A stretch of 64,000 nt of DNA from Bacteroidia bacterium (GTDB lineage: Bacteria; Bacteroidota; Bacteroidia; B-17B0; Aurantibacillaceae). A program made the translations under genes and the position numbers. The notes beneath the pieces were generated by a model that saw nothing but the letters and a program-made list of their open reading frames with translations, had not been told where the DNA came from and did not search any database. Positions 9,322 to 17,830 of this stretch are shown piece by piece (position 1 is the stretch's first letter; each line of letters opens with the position of its first letter). The stretch lies in NCBI GenBank assembly GCA_016787895.1, contig JAEUTN010000014.1, positions 124,001-188,000 of the forward strand, written 5' to 3'.

Positions 9322-9492
9322 GTGCAAAGTGTTTCTCAGTTTATTCTCTACATCGACCCCGGAACCGGGAGTCTTCTTTTACAATTGCTTGCAGGAGGCT
9401 TAATTGCTTCGGCTGTCTTTTTTAAAAAAACCTGGCTCTCTTTTCTGAATTTGTTCAGGAAAAAACCTTCTGACAGTGAAAACGAGGAATGA
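9322..9492 (+). CDS. small membrane protein with IDPGTGS motif, 56 aa
   Basis: A GTG start at 9322 follows an in-frame TAG (9316-9318), so it is the only reasonable start. The product begins MQSVSQFILYIDPGTGSLLL, has one hydrophobic segment (about residues 17-35) and a basic then acidic tail ending SENEE. Its stop overlaps the ATG of the methyltransferase gene as ATGA at 9489-9492, and the third gene starts 4 bp after the second. The IDPGTGS-LLLQ motif is, from memory, conserved in short proteins of many bacteria that often sit beside methyltransferase and sulfatase-fold genes; its function is unknown. The conserved motif and the coupled overlap are the reasons for calling it a gene despite its size. 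Confidence 0.7.
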   Translation: MQSVSQFILYIDPGTGSLLLQLLAGGLIASAVFFKKTWLSFLNLFRKKPSDSENEE

Positions 9493-10862
9493 GCAGCATT
9501 ATTGATCCGGGTTCATTCAGGGATAGGGATGGTTTTGTCTTTTTTAAGGAGGACAAATGTTACCGTGCTATCCGTAAGTGCTTTGCCAAAACCTGGGATG
9601 AATTTTTGGCTTCGGGTGTATATGCCCAACTGCATGACGAAGGAAAATTGGTGGCGCTCAAAGAATGTTCCACTGATTTGTTTCCGGACTTAAAAACTGA
9701 TCTACATAAAGTGTATGAGGTTGAAACCATTCCGTTTATCTCTTACCCCGGGGAATGGAGTTTTTCGCAATTAAAAAAAGCAGCGCTGCTTACCCTGTAC
9801 ATTCAAAAAAAAGCGGTGGACAAAGGTTTTTGTTTAAAAGACGCTTCGGTTTACAACCTGCAATTTATTGGCAACAGGGTGCTGTTTATCGACAGCCTCT
9901 CTTTTGACCCTTACCACGAAACTGAGCCCTGGCAAGCTTACGGGCAATTTTGCAGGCATTTTTTAGCCCCTTTACTGCTGGAAGCTTATGGAGTTCCTGA
10001 ATCGCATGGCTTTTTTCTGAATCATATGGACGGAGTGCCTCTTGAGCTCTGTGCACGGCTTCTGCCCTGGAAAAGCAAATTTGATTTACTGGCCTACACC
10101 CACATACATTTACACGCGAGGATGGAAAAAAAACACGCGGGTGACCGGGAGTTGAAACAAGAGAATTTTCAGTATTCCAAAAAGAAACTGCTTTCCCTGC
10201 TCGAACATCTGGAGATGGGTATTAAAGATTTAAAAAGCACCGGCAAAACCAGCAACTGGACAGATTATTACGATTCCTTTTCCTACTCAAAAGAAGGGTT
10301 TGAGGCTAAACAAGTGTTTGTTAAACGCCATTGCGAAACCCTAAAAGGGCGCCTGTGCCTTGACCTTGGTGCCAACAGCGGGGTGTTTTCCTTTATCGCG
10401 GCCGAACACTTTCAACAGGTGCTGGCCTGCGATTCGGATGCCTCTGTATTACAAAGCATACGTTTACAAAAAAAACCGAACGTGCTTACCTTGAAGGTTG
10501 ATCTTAACAATCCCCTGCCGGCTTACGGCTGGCATTCCAAAGAACGCCAATCGTTTATTGAACGGGCCAAAGGCAATGATCTGACCCTGGCGCTTGCTTT
10601 GGTTCACCATTTGTGTATTGGTAATAATTTGCCTTTCGATTTGCTGGCCAGGTTTTTTAGCGACTTGTCGAAACATCTCATCATCGAATTTGTGCCCAAG
10701 GAAGATGAGCAGGTAAAAAAATTATTGGTGAGCCGCAAAGACGTGTTCAGCGATTACACCCAGGCCCATTTTGAAAAGGCTTTTTTAAATCATTACGAAA
10801 AGCTGGACGAACAGACGCTACCGGGTTCCGCGCGCGTGTTGTATTTCTTCAGGAGGAAATAA
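9489..10862 (+). CDS. class I SAM-dependent methyltransferase, 457 aa
   Basis: The C-terminal half carries a Rossmann SAM-binding motif LDLGANSG (about residue 293) followed by an acidic CDSD. The N-terminal 250 residues form a separate domain beginning FRDRDGFVFFKEDKCYRA, of a type seen in nodulation-like (NoeA-type) methyltransferases. It is cytoplasmic, with no membrane segment. It overlaps the small IDPGTGS gene by 4 bp and is followed after 4 bp by the membrane sulfatase-fold gene. The three most likely act together on an envelope or surface substrate. The methyl acceptor is not known. Confidence 0.75.
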   Translation: MSSIIDPGSFRDRDGFVFFKEDKCYRAIRKCFAKTWDEFLASGVYAQLHDEGKLVALKECSTDLFPDLKTDLHKVYEVETIPFISYPGEWSFSQLKKAALLTLYIQKKAVDKGFCLKDASVYNLQFIGNRVLFIDSLSFDPYHETEPWQAYGQFCRHFLAPLLLEAYGVPESHGFFLNHMDGVPLELCARLLPWKSKFDLLAYTHIHLHARMEKKHAGDRELKQENFQYSKKKLLSLLEHLEMGIKDLKSTGKTSNWTDYYDSFSYSKEGFEAKQVFVKRHCETLKGRLCLDLGANSGVFSFIAAEHFQQVLACDSDASVLQSIRLQKKPNVLTLKVDLNNPLPAYGWHSKERQSFIERAKGNDLTLALALVHHLCIGNNLPFDLLARFFSDLSKHLIIEFVPKEDEQVKKLLVSRKDVFSDYTQAHFEKAFLNHYEKLDEQTLPGSARVLYFFRRK

Positions 10863-10866
10863 GTTT

Positions 10867-12333
10867 ATGCTGAGACGCAAATTAAAACTTTATACCTACC
10901 ACACCTTTTTAGTGGTGCCTTTTATTGTGTTGTTTTTATATGCGCACAATTTAGAACTCAGCAAACTTAACATGACTTACCGCACCTTGCTGTTCGGTAC
11001 GCTTTTTTGTTTGCTTTTGTATGGCATCACACAAGTGATATTTCGGAATCGTTTAAAAACCGGGGTGTTTGTAACCCTGGTTTTATTTGCACTGTTTCAA
11101 TACGGGGTCATTTACGAATTTCTTGAGGCCATGTATTACCGGGGTCTTTGGCCCCTGAAAAATATTCACCGCTATCTGATAGGGTTTTACCTGGTTGTTC
11201 TGTCGGCTGTTTTTTGGTGGGCCAAAAAAACAAAGTATGATTTTATCCGACTCAATTATTTTTTAAACGCACTGGTTATTTTGCTGCTGATGTTTAACCT
11301 GTTTAAAATTGCGGCCTACAATTATCCCGATCCGGCCAAAAAACGCGGTAATCAATACATCCTTGAAAAAACCATCCGTTTCAGGGCCGATGATCGTCCC
11401 AATATATATTATATCATTCTGGATGGTTACGCCAACAACCTGGTGCTTGAAAAATACTACAGCTTCAAAAACACCTCTTTCACCTCACACTTAAAAGAAC
11501 AGGGTTTTGTGTTTTGTGACTCTGCCTTTTCAAACTATTATTATACCTTTCCCTCTCTGGCCTCAACCTTAAATTTCGATTACATCAACGACTCCATCCC
11601 TCAATCGGAACTCATTCGACAAAACCGTTTGTTTTCAATTCTCAAAGCCAATAGGTATACCATTTCTCATTTAAAAAGTGGCTATGCGGTGAGCAGCAGT
11701 TTTATGTTAGCCGACAAAACAATAACGATTGATGGACCCAATGAATTTGAAAAAAGTCTTTTAAAATTTACCATATTGCGACTGGATGATTTAATTGGTT
11801 TTTTCGCCCACAGCCGTCTAAAAAGTCAATTCAAAAAAATGTATGAATTGTCGGCTTCAAATGAAAAACCCAAATTCTGTTTTATTCATATCGTTGCTCC
11901 TCATCCTCCTTACATTTTTGATCGGGAGGGGGGTATACAAATCAAACATCAATTTGCGGAGCATTCCTGGGAGCCCAAATCGTTTTATGTTGATCAACTG
12001 GTGTATGTAAACCGGCAGATGGAAAAATTTACAGCTTCGATTTTAGAGCAGGACAAAAACGCTGTGATTCTGCTTCAGTCAGACCATGGGCCCTGGATAA
12101 AAGGTTCTGCAGATGAAGTGTTTGAGGCGAGGTCCAAAATTTTGTACGCTTATTATTCTCCCAAAAAGCTGAATATTCCATCACGCAGCAGCTCGGTCAA
12201 CACCTTCCGCTATGTGTTAAACGGTGTTTTTAATGCTGAGCTTCCCCTATTGACGGATAGTGCCGCGGGTAAAACCAAACTGATGGCCGACCCTATCTTT
12301 GTGAAAAAAATCGGTGAACTCAAAACTCCTTAA
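10867..12333 (+). CDS. membrane-anchored sulfatase / phosphoethanolamine-transferase-fold protein
   Basis: The first 150 residues form about five transmembrane segments. A large extracytoplasmic alkaline-phosphatase-superfamily domain follows, with PNIYYIILDG near 178-187 carrying the first metal-binding Asp, HPPY around 340 and LLQSDHGPW near 402-410 carrying a second metal Asp-His pair. This layout resembles LTA-synthase-like and phosphoethanolamine-transferase-like enzymes. After ILDGY the expected catalytic Thr/Cys is not obvious (sequence ANN), so the catalytic chemistry is uncertain. It is the last gene of the cassette starting at 9322 and probably modifies an envelope glycan or lipid. 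Confidence 0.7.
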   Translation: MLRRKLKLYTYHTFLVVPFIVLFLYAHNLELSKLNMTYRTLLFGTLFCLLLYGITQVIFRNRLKTGVFVTLVLFALFQYGVIYEFLEAMYYRGLWPLKNIHRYLIGFYLVVLSAVFWWAKKTKYDFIRLNYFLNALVILLLMFNLFKIAAYNYPDPAKKRGNQYILEKTIRFRADDRPNIYYIILDGYANNLVLEKYYSFKNTSFTSHLKEQGFVFCDSAFSNYYYTFPSLASTLNFDYINDSIPQSELIRQNRLFSILKANRYTISHLKSGYAVSSSFMLADKTITIDGPNEFEKSLLKFTILRLDDLIGFFAHSRLKSQFKKMYELSASNEKPKFCFIHIVAPHPPYIFDREGGIQIKHQFAEHSWEPKSFYVDQLVYVNRQMEKFTASILEQDKNAVILLQSDHGPWIKGSADEVFEARSKILYAYYSPKKLNIPSRSSSVNTFRYVLNGVFNAELPLLTDSAAGKTKLMADPIFVKKIGELKTP

Positions 12334-12396
12334 AACTCGTAATTAGCCGGAATTCAGAAACTCTGTGTTTTTATAAGCAGCAGTGGAAGACCTTCG

Positions 12397-14001
12397 TTAA
12401 AGTTTTACCAGCTTATAAAACAGGTTTCCGGTATGCTCGCCCTTTGCCTTTAAAAAATACACACCGGGGGGAATTTCCGACAGATCGATGTACACTGATT
12501 GTTCCCCTTTACCTTGCGTCAGGTCAATGGTTTTAATCAGGCGGGCATTGCCATCAACGATTATCAGGTTCGAAAAACTGCTGCCGGAAGTTTCTATTTT
12601 ACAATAATCAACAACAGGATTAGGGAGTACTTTGATCTGATGCCTCAGACTTTCTTCCTCAGGTAAACTGAGGCAGGGAAACACCTGAACCGTGGCTACC
12701 TGAGGCAGGGAAACACATGTTTGACTATCCGTTACCTCTAAGGAATAAGTGGTGGAATTTTGTGGGAAAACCTGTGTGGTGGGTGTGAGGTAAGAACTCA
12801 TGCTGATGGGCGGAGCATTTAGCGCTTCGATCCAACTATGGGTAAACGCTGAAGGAGAACCAAAAGCTCCGGGGCCCACACTGGAGGTAACCAAAGTTAG
12901 TGTTTCACCCAAACAAATAGAGGCGCTTGCCGGGCTAATGGCCACAGTAAATTGCGGCGTTACGGTAATACATTTAACCGCACTGCCCGAACAAACCGCG
13001 GTAGTGCCCGTTGCAGTATAGCAGGTAGTTGTTTGTGGTCTTACCGCTTTGGTTGCACAATTTCCTATACAAGGATTAAAAGGGTCGTAAGGGAACCAAA
13101 CATAATTAGCTGCTCCATTAGCAACTAAAGTCACTAGTTTAGCAAGTTTTGGAGTATTATTCATTATGCAGGTTGTGGGTGAACTTGCACTTATGTTGAT
13201 GTTGAGCGGTGGATTGATACCTATACTGATGCTGGCGGTGCCGGTGCAACCCATACTGTCAGCTAAAACCTGGTAAATAGTAGGTACACTTGGGCTGGCA
13301 ACAAATATATAGTTATTAGCGTTTGGAACTGAAGCAGGAGAAGGGGATAATATGGAAAAAGTATAACTTGTAAGAGAGGAAGGATAAGCGGTAATCGTTG
13401 AATTGAAGCCTGCACAAACCGATGATGCAGTTAAAGAAAGCATAGGATGGAGTTGAAATTGTTGTCTGGCAACAGAAGCATATCCATAGCATCCGTTTAG
13501 GTCAACACTGACCTGGTAAACAGCCGGAAGAGCAATTGGAGGTATGACCTGAAGAACATTTGAGGTACCATTCGCAACTGTTATTGCACCCGGCAAACCA
13601 AAACTGTAGTTTGCCCCAGCCAAGGGGCTAGCAAAAAGTGAAAAAGTACTCATAGGACAAAGTGAAGCTGGAAAAGTAGTAAGTACCGGACTAGGATTCG
13701 CAATCACATTAACTGTGTTTTGCGTAAAAGCCAAAGCGGTTCCTGAAATGGCAACCAGCAATATGGTGTGATTTCCAACAGCAGTGAAGGTTACATTTGT
13801 GTTTGGTGTTATAGAATTGCTGAAGATGGCATTGGGTGTAGACAGCCAGGTGAATTGGGGATTGGGTAGGGTACCCGAACTTGCACTTAAGGCCAATGAA
13901 CTGTTTAAACAAACATTAGCCGGAAGCGTAAAGCTGACCTGAGCCTTCGATTTTGAAAAACAGAAAGCAATACAAAGCAGGAGAAGTTGAAGGCCTTTCA
14001 T
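12397..14001 (-). CDS. secreted T9SS-sorted protein
   Basis: This is a 534-aa exported protein. The ATG at 14001 (MKGLQLLLLCIAFCFSKSKA, then QVSF) gives a clean signal peptide and is preferred to the TTG at 14016. The body is low in charged residues and rich in Ser, Thr, Pro, Asn and Val, with paired cysteines and adhesin-like beta repeats (for example VCAG and CLG motifs followed by TLT). The C-terminus after LPEEESLRHQIKVLPNPV is a type A T9SS sorting domain ending FYKLVKL. It converges on the sulfatase-fold gene with a 63-bp gap. Its role is likely surface adhesion or recognition; there is no enzyme domain. Confidence 0.8.
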   Translation of the reverse strand: MKGLQLLLLCIAFCFSKSKAQVSFTLPANVCLNSSLALSASSGTLPNPQFTWLSTPNAIFSNSITPNTNVTFTAVGNHTILLVAISGTALAFTQNTVNVIANPSPVLTTFPASLCPMSTFSLFASPLAGANYSFGLPGAITVANGTSNVLQVIPPIALPAVYQVSVDLNGCYGYASVARQQFQLHPMLSLTASSVCAGFNSTITAYPSSLTSYTFSILSPSPASVPNANNYIFVASPSVPTIYQVLADSMGCTGTASISIGINPPLNINISASSPTTCIMNNTPKLAKLVTLVANGAANYVWFPYDPFNPCIGNCATKAVRPQTTTCYTATGTTAVCSGSAVKCITVTPQFTVAISPASASICLGETLTLVTSSVGPGAFGSPSAFTHSWIEALNAPPISMSSYLTPTTQVFPQNSTTYSLEVTDSQTCVSLPQVATVQVFPCLSLPEEESLRHQIKVLPNPVVDYCKIETSGSSFSNLIIVDGNARLIKTIDLTQGKGEQSVYIDLSEIPPGVYFLKAKGEHTGNLFYKLVKL

Positions 14002-14063
14002 TCCCTTAAGGTACAAATTTTTAAGTCCCTAAGCATTTTAATTTTACTTTTAGTTTTTGTAGC

Positions 14064-14984
14064 ATGAACATACGGTATCTGCATACTATGTTTCAATTTC
14101 TGTTTTTTGGAAATGTTTTTTACGGGGCTTGTGTTGTTGCGCTTGCCATCGAATCGTCCCTGCAACAAAAACTTCCGTTGAATCCCTTTCTGTTCTACCT
14201 TTTGTTGTTTGTAAGCACACTGATCTACTATAACCTTGCCTTCTCTAAGATCGATGAAAACAGCAGGGAAGAAAATCCAAGGCTCAGCTGGCACAAAAAA
14301 CATTACAAGGTATTAAGGTTATTGCAACTAGTGTATTTCATCTTGTTCCTTTACCTGGCCCTTGAACCGCTGCACCTGCTGATTCAAAAACTGCCTTATC
14401 TCAGGCCCATAGAACTTGTTCTGCTTCTGCTCTTTCCGTTTACTTCCATTTTGTATTACGGCATTAACACCAGCTATTTTAAAACCGGTAACCTGCGCAA
14501 CATAGGATGGCTGAAACCTTTTATTATTGGTTTTACCTGGGCGGGGGTGGTTGGTATACTTCCACAACTTTATTACCAAATCAGTCAAAACACGCCTTAC
14601 GAACCCAACACAGTGGCCATCTTGCTTTTCCTGAAAAATTTTATGTTCATCTCTGTATTGTCCATTATGTTCGACATTAAGGACTATGCCACGGATTATA
14701 ATTTTGAGCTAAAAACCTTTGTTGTAAAATTCGGCTTAAGAAAAACCATCTTCTATATCCTTATTCCCCTGCTCCTTCTGGGCTGGCTTTCCTTTGTGCT
14801 TTACGGAATCCTGAATGGTTTTTCCTGGATGAGGATTTTTTTAAACACCCTTCCTTTTTTGTTTTGTATTGGGGTGGCCCTGGAACTGAAAAAACGAAAA
14901 TCCATATATTTTTACCTCATCATCATTGATGGTTTAATGTTGGTGAAAGCCCTTTGCGGGAGTTTGGCGATTCTTTATTTCTAA
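14064..14984 (+). CDS. UbiA-like polytopic membrane protein
   Basis: This 306-aa integral membrane protein has about eight or nine hydrophobic segments. The stretch MFDIKDYATDYNF (about 203-215) has the D-xxx-D spacing of the second Asp-rich motif of UbiA prenyltransferases. The first motif, normally NDxxDxxxD, is not intact: the equivalent loop reads YYNLAFSKIDENSREENPR. It may therefore be a divergent UbiA-family enzyme or a non-catalytic relative. It is transcribed divergently from the T9SS gene, with only 62 bp between the start codons. No neighbour belongs to a quinone or carotenoid pathway. Confidence 0.55.
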   Translation: MNIRYLHTMFQFLFFGNVFYGACVVALAIESSLQQKLPLNPFLFYLLLFVSTLIYYNLAFSKIDENSREENPRLSWHKKHYKVLRLLQLVYFILFLYLALEPLHLLIQKLPYLRPIELVLLLLFPFTSILYYGINTSYFKTGNLRNIGWLKPFIIGFTWAGVVGILPQLYYQISQNTPYEPNTVAILLFLKNFMFISVLSIMFDIKDYATDYNFELKTFVVKFGLRKTIFYILIPLLLLGWLSFVLYGILNGFSWMRIFLNTLPFLFCIGVALELKKRKSIYFYLIIIDGLMLVKALCGSLAILYF

Positions 14985-15074
14985 GCCTCTTGAAAAAATC
15001 GAGCTTAAACTATGGAAGTGTCCAACTGATTTCTAATTTCTGATTTCTAATTCGGTCCTATAGAACTTTTTAAA

Positions 15075-15130
15075 CCTTCTAAACCCTTGTGCTGAACTTT
15101 GCACTGAGTTTATCGAAGTGTTGTCGAAGC
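15075..15130 (+). repeat. REP-like 56-bp repeat, copy 1
   Basis: The copy reads from CCTTCTAAACCCTTGTGCTG to GTTGTCGAAGC. It matches 15295-15350 at 55 of 56 positions by hand (GAACTTT here, GAGCTTT there). Shorter relatives built on GTGCTGAGCTTGTCGAAGC occur at 30055-30077 and, inverted, at 37011-37040. Confidence 0.8.
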
Positions 15131-15200
15131 ATTAACCTTATAACCTTTTAGGCTATTCGTGTAATGTAGGCGTAGTGGTAAATTCGTGTAATCAGTGTAA

Positions 15201-15240
15201 CCTGCCCGCTGCAGCGCAGGCCATTGCTCCGGCAGGCGGG
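15201..15240. repeat. 40-bp GC-rich inverted segment inserted in a dispersed repeat
   Basis: This block starts CCTGCCCGCTGCAGCGCAGG and ends GGCAGGCGGG, and its ends can pair. The flanking sequence, read on the minus strand, matches 31205-31264 (AAAAAAGCCAC, then ATTACAC repeats), but the 31-kb copy lacks exactly this block. That makes it look like an insertion. Confidence 0.6.
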
Positions 15241-15294
15241 TTAGTGGCTTTTTTAAATTCAAGATTCATGTGGAGTAATTTAGGCAGCATAGAA

Positions 15295-15350
15295 CCTTCT
15301 AAACCCTTGTGCTGAGCTTTGCACTGAGTTTATCGAAGTGTTGTCGAAGC
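15295..15350 (+). repeat. REP-like 56-bp repeat, copy 2
   Basis: This is a near-perfect direct copy of 15075-15130. Compared with the shorter form at 37011-37040 it carries about 24 extra bases (TGCACTGAGTTTATCGAAGTG and flank) that look like an internal duplication of the core GTGCTGAG-TTATCGAAG pattern. Confidence 0.8.
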
Positions 15351-15387
15351 TTCAAGTTTCTAAACCCAATAAACCCTATAAAATTCC

Positions 15388-15395
15388 TATATTTG
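15388..15395 (+). promoter_or_regulatory. -7 promoter box TATATTTG (pheT)
   Basis: An exact TAnnTTTG match lies 15 bases before the pheT ATG at 15411. It gives a short leader of about 10 bases and is the best promoter candidate for pheT. Confidence 0.5.
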
Positions 15396-15410
15396 GCCTC
15401 CTGAACGCAT

Positions 15411-17828
15411 ATGAAAATTTCCATCAATTGGCTTAAAACCCTGGTTAAAACCGATCTGAGTACTGAAGACATCGCCGCGCGCTTAACTGCAGCCGGACTT
15501 GAGGTAGAAGGGATAGAGCAGTTTGAAAGTATTAAAGGAGGATTGAAAGGCCTGGTAACCGGCCTGGTAACGGACTGCGAAAAACACCCGGATGCCGATC
15601 GTTTAAGCATTACGAAAGTGGACATCGGCAGTGGAGAAGCCCTGAACATAGTTTGCGGAGCTCCCAACGTAGCCAAGGGTCAAAAAGTGATTGTGGCCAC
15701 CGTGGGCACCACACTTTACCCCAGCGGTGGAGAAAACCTGCTCATCAAAAAATCGAAAATACGTGGTGTACCAAGTGAAGGTATGATTTGTGCTGAAGAT
15801 GAAATCGGTTTGGGTAACAGTCACGCCGGCATACTCGTGCTGCCCGAAAATACCCCCATCGGCTCTCCGGCCGCTGAATTTTTTAATATTGAAACCGATG
15901 CTGTGCTGGAAATTGGCCTTACCCCTAACCGCAGCGATGCCGCCTCTCACCTGGGTGTGGCCCGTGATCTGGCTGCGCTTGTGAATAGTCAGGAAACATC
16001 CGAACGATTGCAGGTACAAGTGCCAGGACTTTACCCTTTGCCTGATGAAACCGGAACAAGAAAAATAGCCATTGAGGTACAAACCTCTGAAGCCTGCAAA
16101 CGCTATTCAGGCATGGTCATCAGCGGTATTCAGGTAAAAGAAAGTCCGGTTTGGCTGAAAAACCGTTTGAGTTCCATTGGTGTACGTCCCATTAACAACA
16201 TAGTTGACATCAGTAATTTTGTATTGCACGAATTGGGTCAACCCCTGCACGCGTTTGATGCCGATGCCATCAAAGGTGAACGCATTGTGGTGAGAACAGC
16301 CAAAGCGAAGGAAGTTTTAAAAACACTGGACGGTGTTGTAAGACCTTTAACGGAAAACGATCTGGTGATTTGCGACGAAAAAGAACCCTTGTGTTTGGCC
16401 GGAATTTTTGGAGGAGCGGATAGTGGTGTGAGTGAGAAGACCACTGCTATTTTTCTTGAAAGCGCGTATTTTGACCCGGGATTTATTCGCCGCAGTGCAA
16501 AACACCACGGCTTAAAAACCGATGCCTCCTTTCGTTTCGAACGGGGTACCGATCCCGACATGTGTCTGGAAGCGCTCTACCGGGCTGCCAATTTAATTCT
16601 GGAACTTGCGGGAGGCAACATCAGCATGAGTTATCACGATGTTTACCCTCAGCGCCTGGAAGCGCATAAAGTGGCTTTTTCCTATTCCAATTGCAACGAA
16701 CTCATTGGTAAAGAAATCGACCGCCATAAAATCAGAAGTATATTGGTGAATCTTGGCATAGAAATCAGCAGCGAAGGAGCCGATGGTTTGTTGCTACATG
16801 TGCCTTACTACAAACACGATGTCACCCGCGAGGCCGATGTGGTTGAAGAAGTGATGCGTATTTACGGTTACGACCATGTGGAGCCCAGCAAAGAAATTCG
16901 TTATACCGCCTACAACGAAGCGGCCAATATTGGTTTGTTACTGGAGGAGAAATGCGCTTCGGTGCTTGAATCGATTGGCTTCAGTGAAATCATGAACCTT
17001 TCTCTGTCGAATGAAAAGTTTTATGGAGAGAACTCTTCACTGGTGAAATTACTCAATCCCCTGAGTCAGGAATTGAATGTGCTGCGCGCCGACAGTCTTT
17101 TCAGCGGTTTGGAGAGCATTGCTTATAACCTCAACCGTAAAAACAACAACCTTAAATTTTTTGAGATTGGCAAAACATACAAGGTCAATGTTGATGCTAC
17201 GTATACGGAGGAAAAATTTCTAAGTCTATTTGTAAGCGGCGCTCTTTTTAATGAAAATCCCTACGGCCTAAAACAAAAGTCAGACTTTGCCTACCTGAAA
17301 GCCTGCGTAGACTGCCTGCTTGAAAAATGTGGTGTAAAAAACTACAGCTCTGCCGATGTTAAGTCCCTGCACTTTCAATACGGACTTGAGTACCACATGG
17401 GCAGCAAAAGCCTGGTGCAATTCGGAAAAGTGAGCAAAACGCATTTAAAAACCTCTGATCTCTCACAGGACGTGTATTACGCTCATTTTAACTGGGATGT
17501 TTTGGCCAAAGCCTTTTCAAAACGCAAAATCGAATTTTCAGAACTCAGTCGTTTCCCGGCTGTGCGCCGCGACCTGGCCCTTTTACTCGATAAAAAAATT
17601 CAGTTTAAAGAAGTAAAGGAACTGGCTTTCAGTACTGAGAAAAAATGGCTGGAAAGCGTGAACATCTTTGATATTTATGAAGATGAAAAACTCGGCAACA
17701 AAAAATCCTACGCCCTGAGTTTTACCCTCCTTAACAAAGAAGCCACCCTTACCGATTCACAAATTGAAGGAGTGATGAATAAATTGATTACGGCTTACAA
17801 AGACCAATTGGGTGCCGAACTCCGATAA
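15411..17828 (+). CDS. pheT: phenylalanine--tRNA ligase, beta subunit
   Basis: This 805-aa subunit of the alpha2-beta2 PheRS charges tRNA-Phe. Domains in order are: an OB-fold tRNA-binding domain (about 39-155), the B3/B4 editing domain (about 210-390; GVRPINNIVDISNF near 262), B5 (about 405-480), the catalytic-like core (about 485-690) and the C-terminal FDX-ACB anticodon-binding domain (from RFPAVRRDLALLL near 718). The length is normal. pheS is not in this window, which is usual for genomes with split PheRS genes. It is followed after 2 bp by a CoA transferase gene that may share its transcript. Confidence 0.95.
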   Translation: MKISINWLKTLVKTDLSTEDIAARLTAAGLEVEGIEQFESIKGGLKGLVTGLVTDCEKHPDADRLSITKVDIGSGEALNIVCGAPNVAKGQKVIVATVGTTLYPSGGENLLIKKSKIRGVPSEGMICAEDEIGLGNSHAGILVLPENTPIGSPAAEFFNIETDAVLEIGLTPNRSDAASHLGVARDLAALVNSQETSERLQVQVPGLYPLPDETGTRKIAIEVQTSEACKRYSGMVISGIQVKESPVWLKNRLSSIGVRPINNIVDISNFVLHELGQPLHAFDADAIKGERIVVRTAKAKEVLKTLDGVVRPLTENDLVICDEKEPLCLAGIFGGADSGVSEKTTAIFLESAYFDPGFIRRSAKHHGLKTDASFRFERGTDPDMCLEALYRAANLILELAGGNISMSYHDVYPQRLEAHKVAFSYSNCNELIGKEIDRHKIRSILVNLGIEISSEGADGLLLHVPYYKHDVTREADVVEEVMRIYGYDHVEPSKEIRYTAYNEAANIGLLLEEKCASVLESIGFSEIMNLSLSNEKFYGENSSLVKLLNPLSQELNVLRADSLFSGLESIAYNLNRKNNNLKFFEIGKTYKVNVDATYTEEKFLSLFVSGALFNENPYGLKQKSDFAYLKACVDCLLEKCGVKNYSSADVKSLHFQYGLEYHMGSKSLVQFGKVSKTHLKTSDLSQDVYYAHFNWDVLAKAFSKRKIEFSELSRFPAVRRDLALLLDKKIQFKEVKELAFSTEKKWLESVNIFDIYEDEKLGNKKSYALSFTLLNKEATLTDSQIEGVMNKLITAYKDQLGAELR

Positions 17829-17830
17829 AC

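Larger units (their letters stand above)
14985..15410. repeat. repeat-rich intergenic region before pheT
   Basis: No gene is seen in these 426 bp. The region holds low-complexity TTTCTAATTTCTGA repeats (about 15029-15056), two near-identical 56-bp direct repeats (15075-15130 and 15295-15350), a GTGTAAT-type repeat (about 15155-15255) interrupted by a 40-bp GC-rich inverted segment (15201-15240), and the pheT -7 box. Confidence 0.7.

Noticed and set aside
14985-15410. Possible T-box or tRNA before pheT
   Set aside because: No clover-leaf, T-box motif or leader peptide rich in Phe could be found; the structure present belongs to dispersed repeats.
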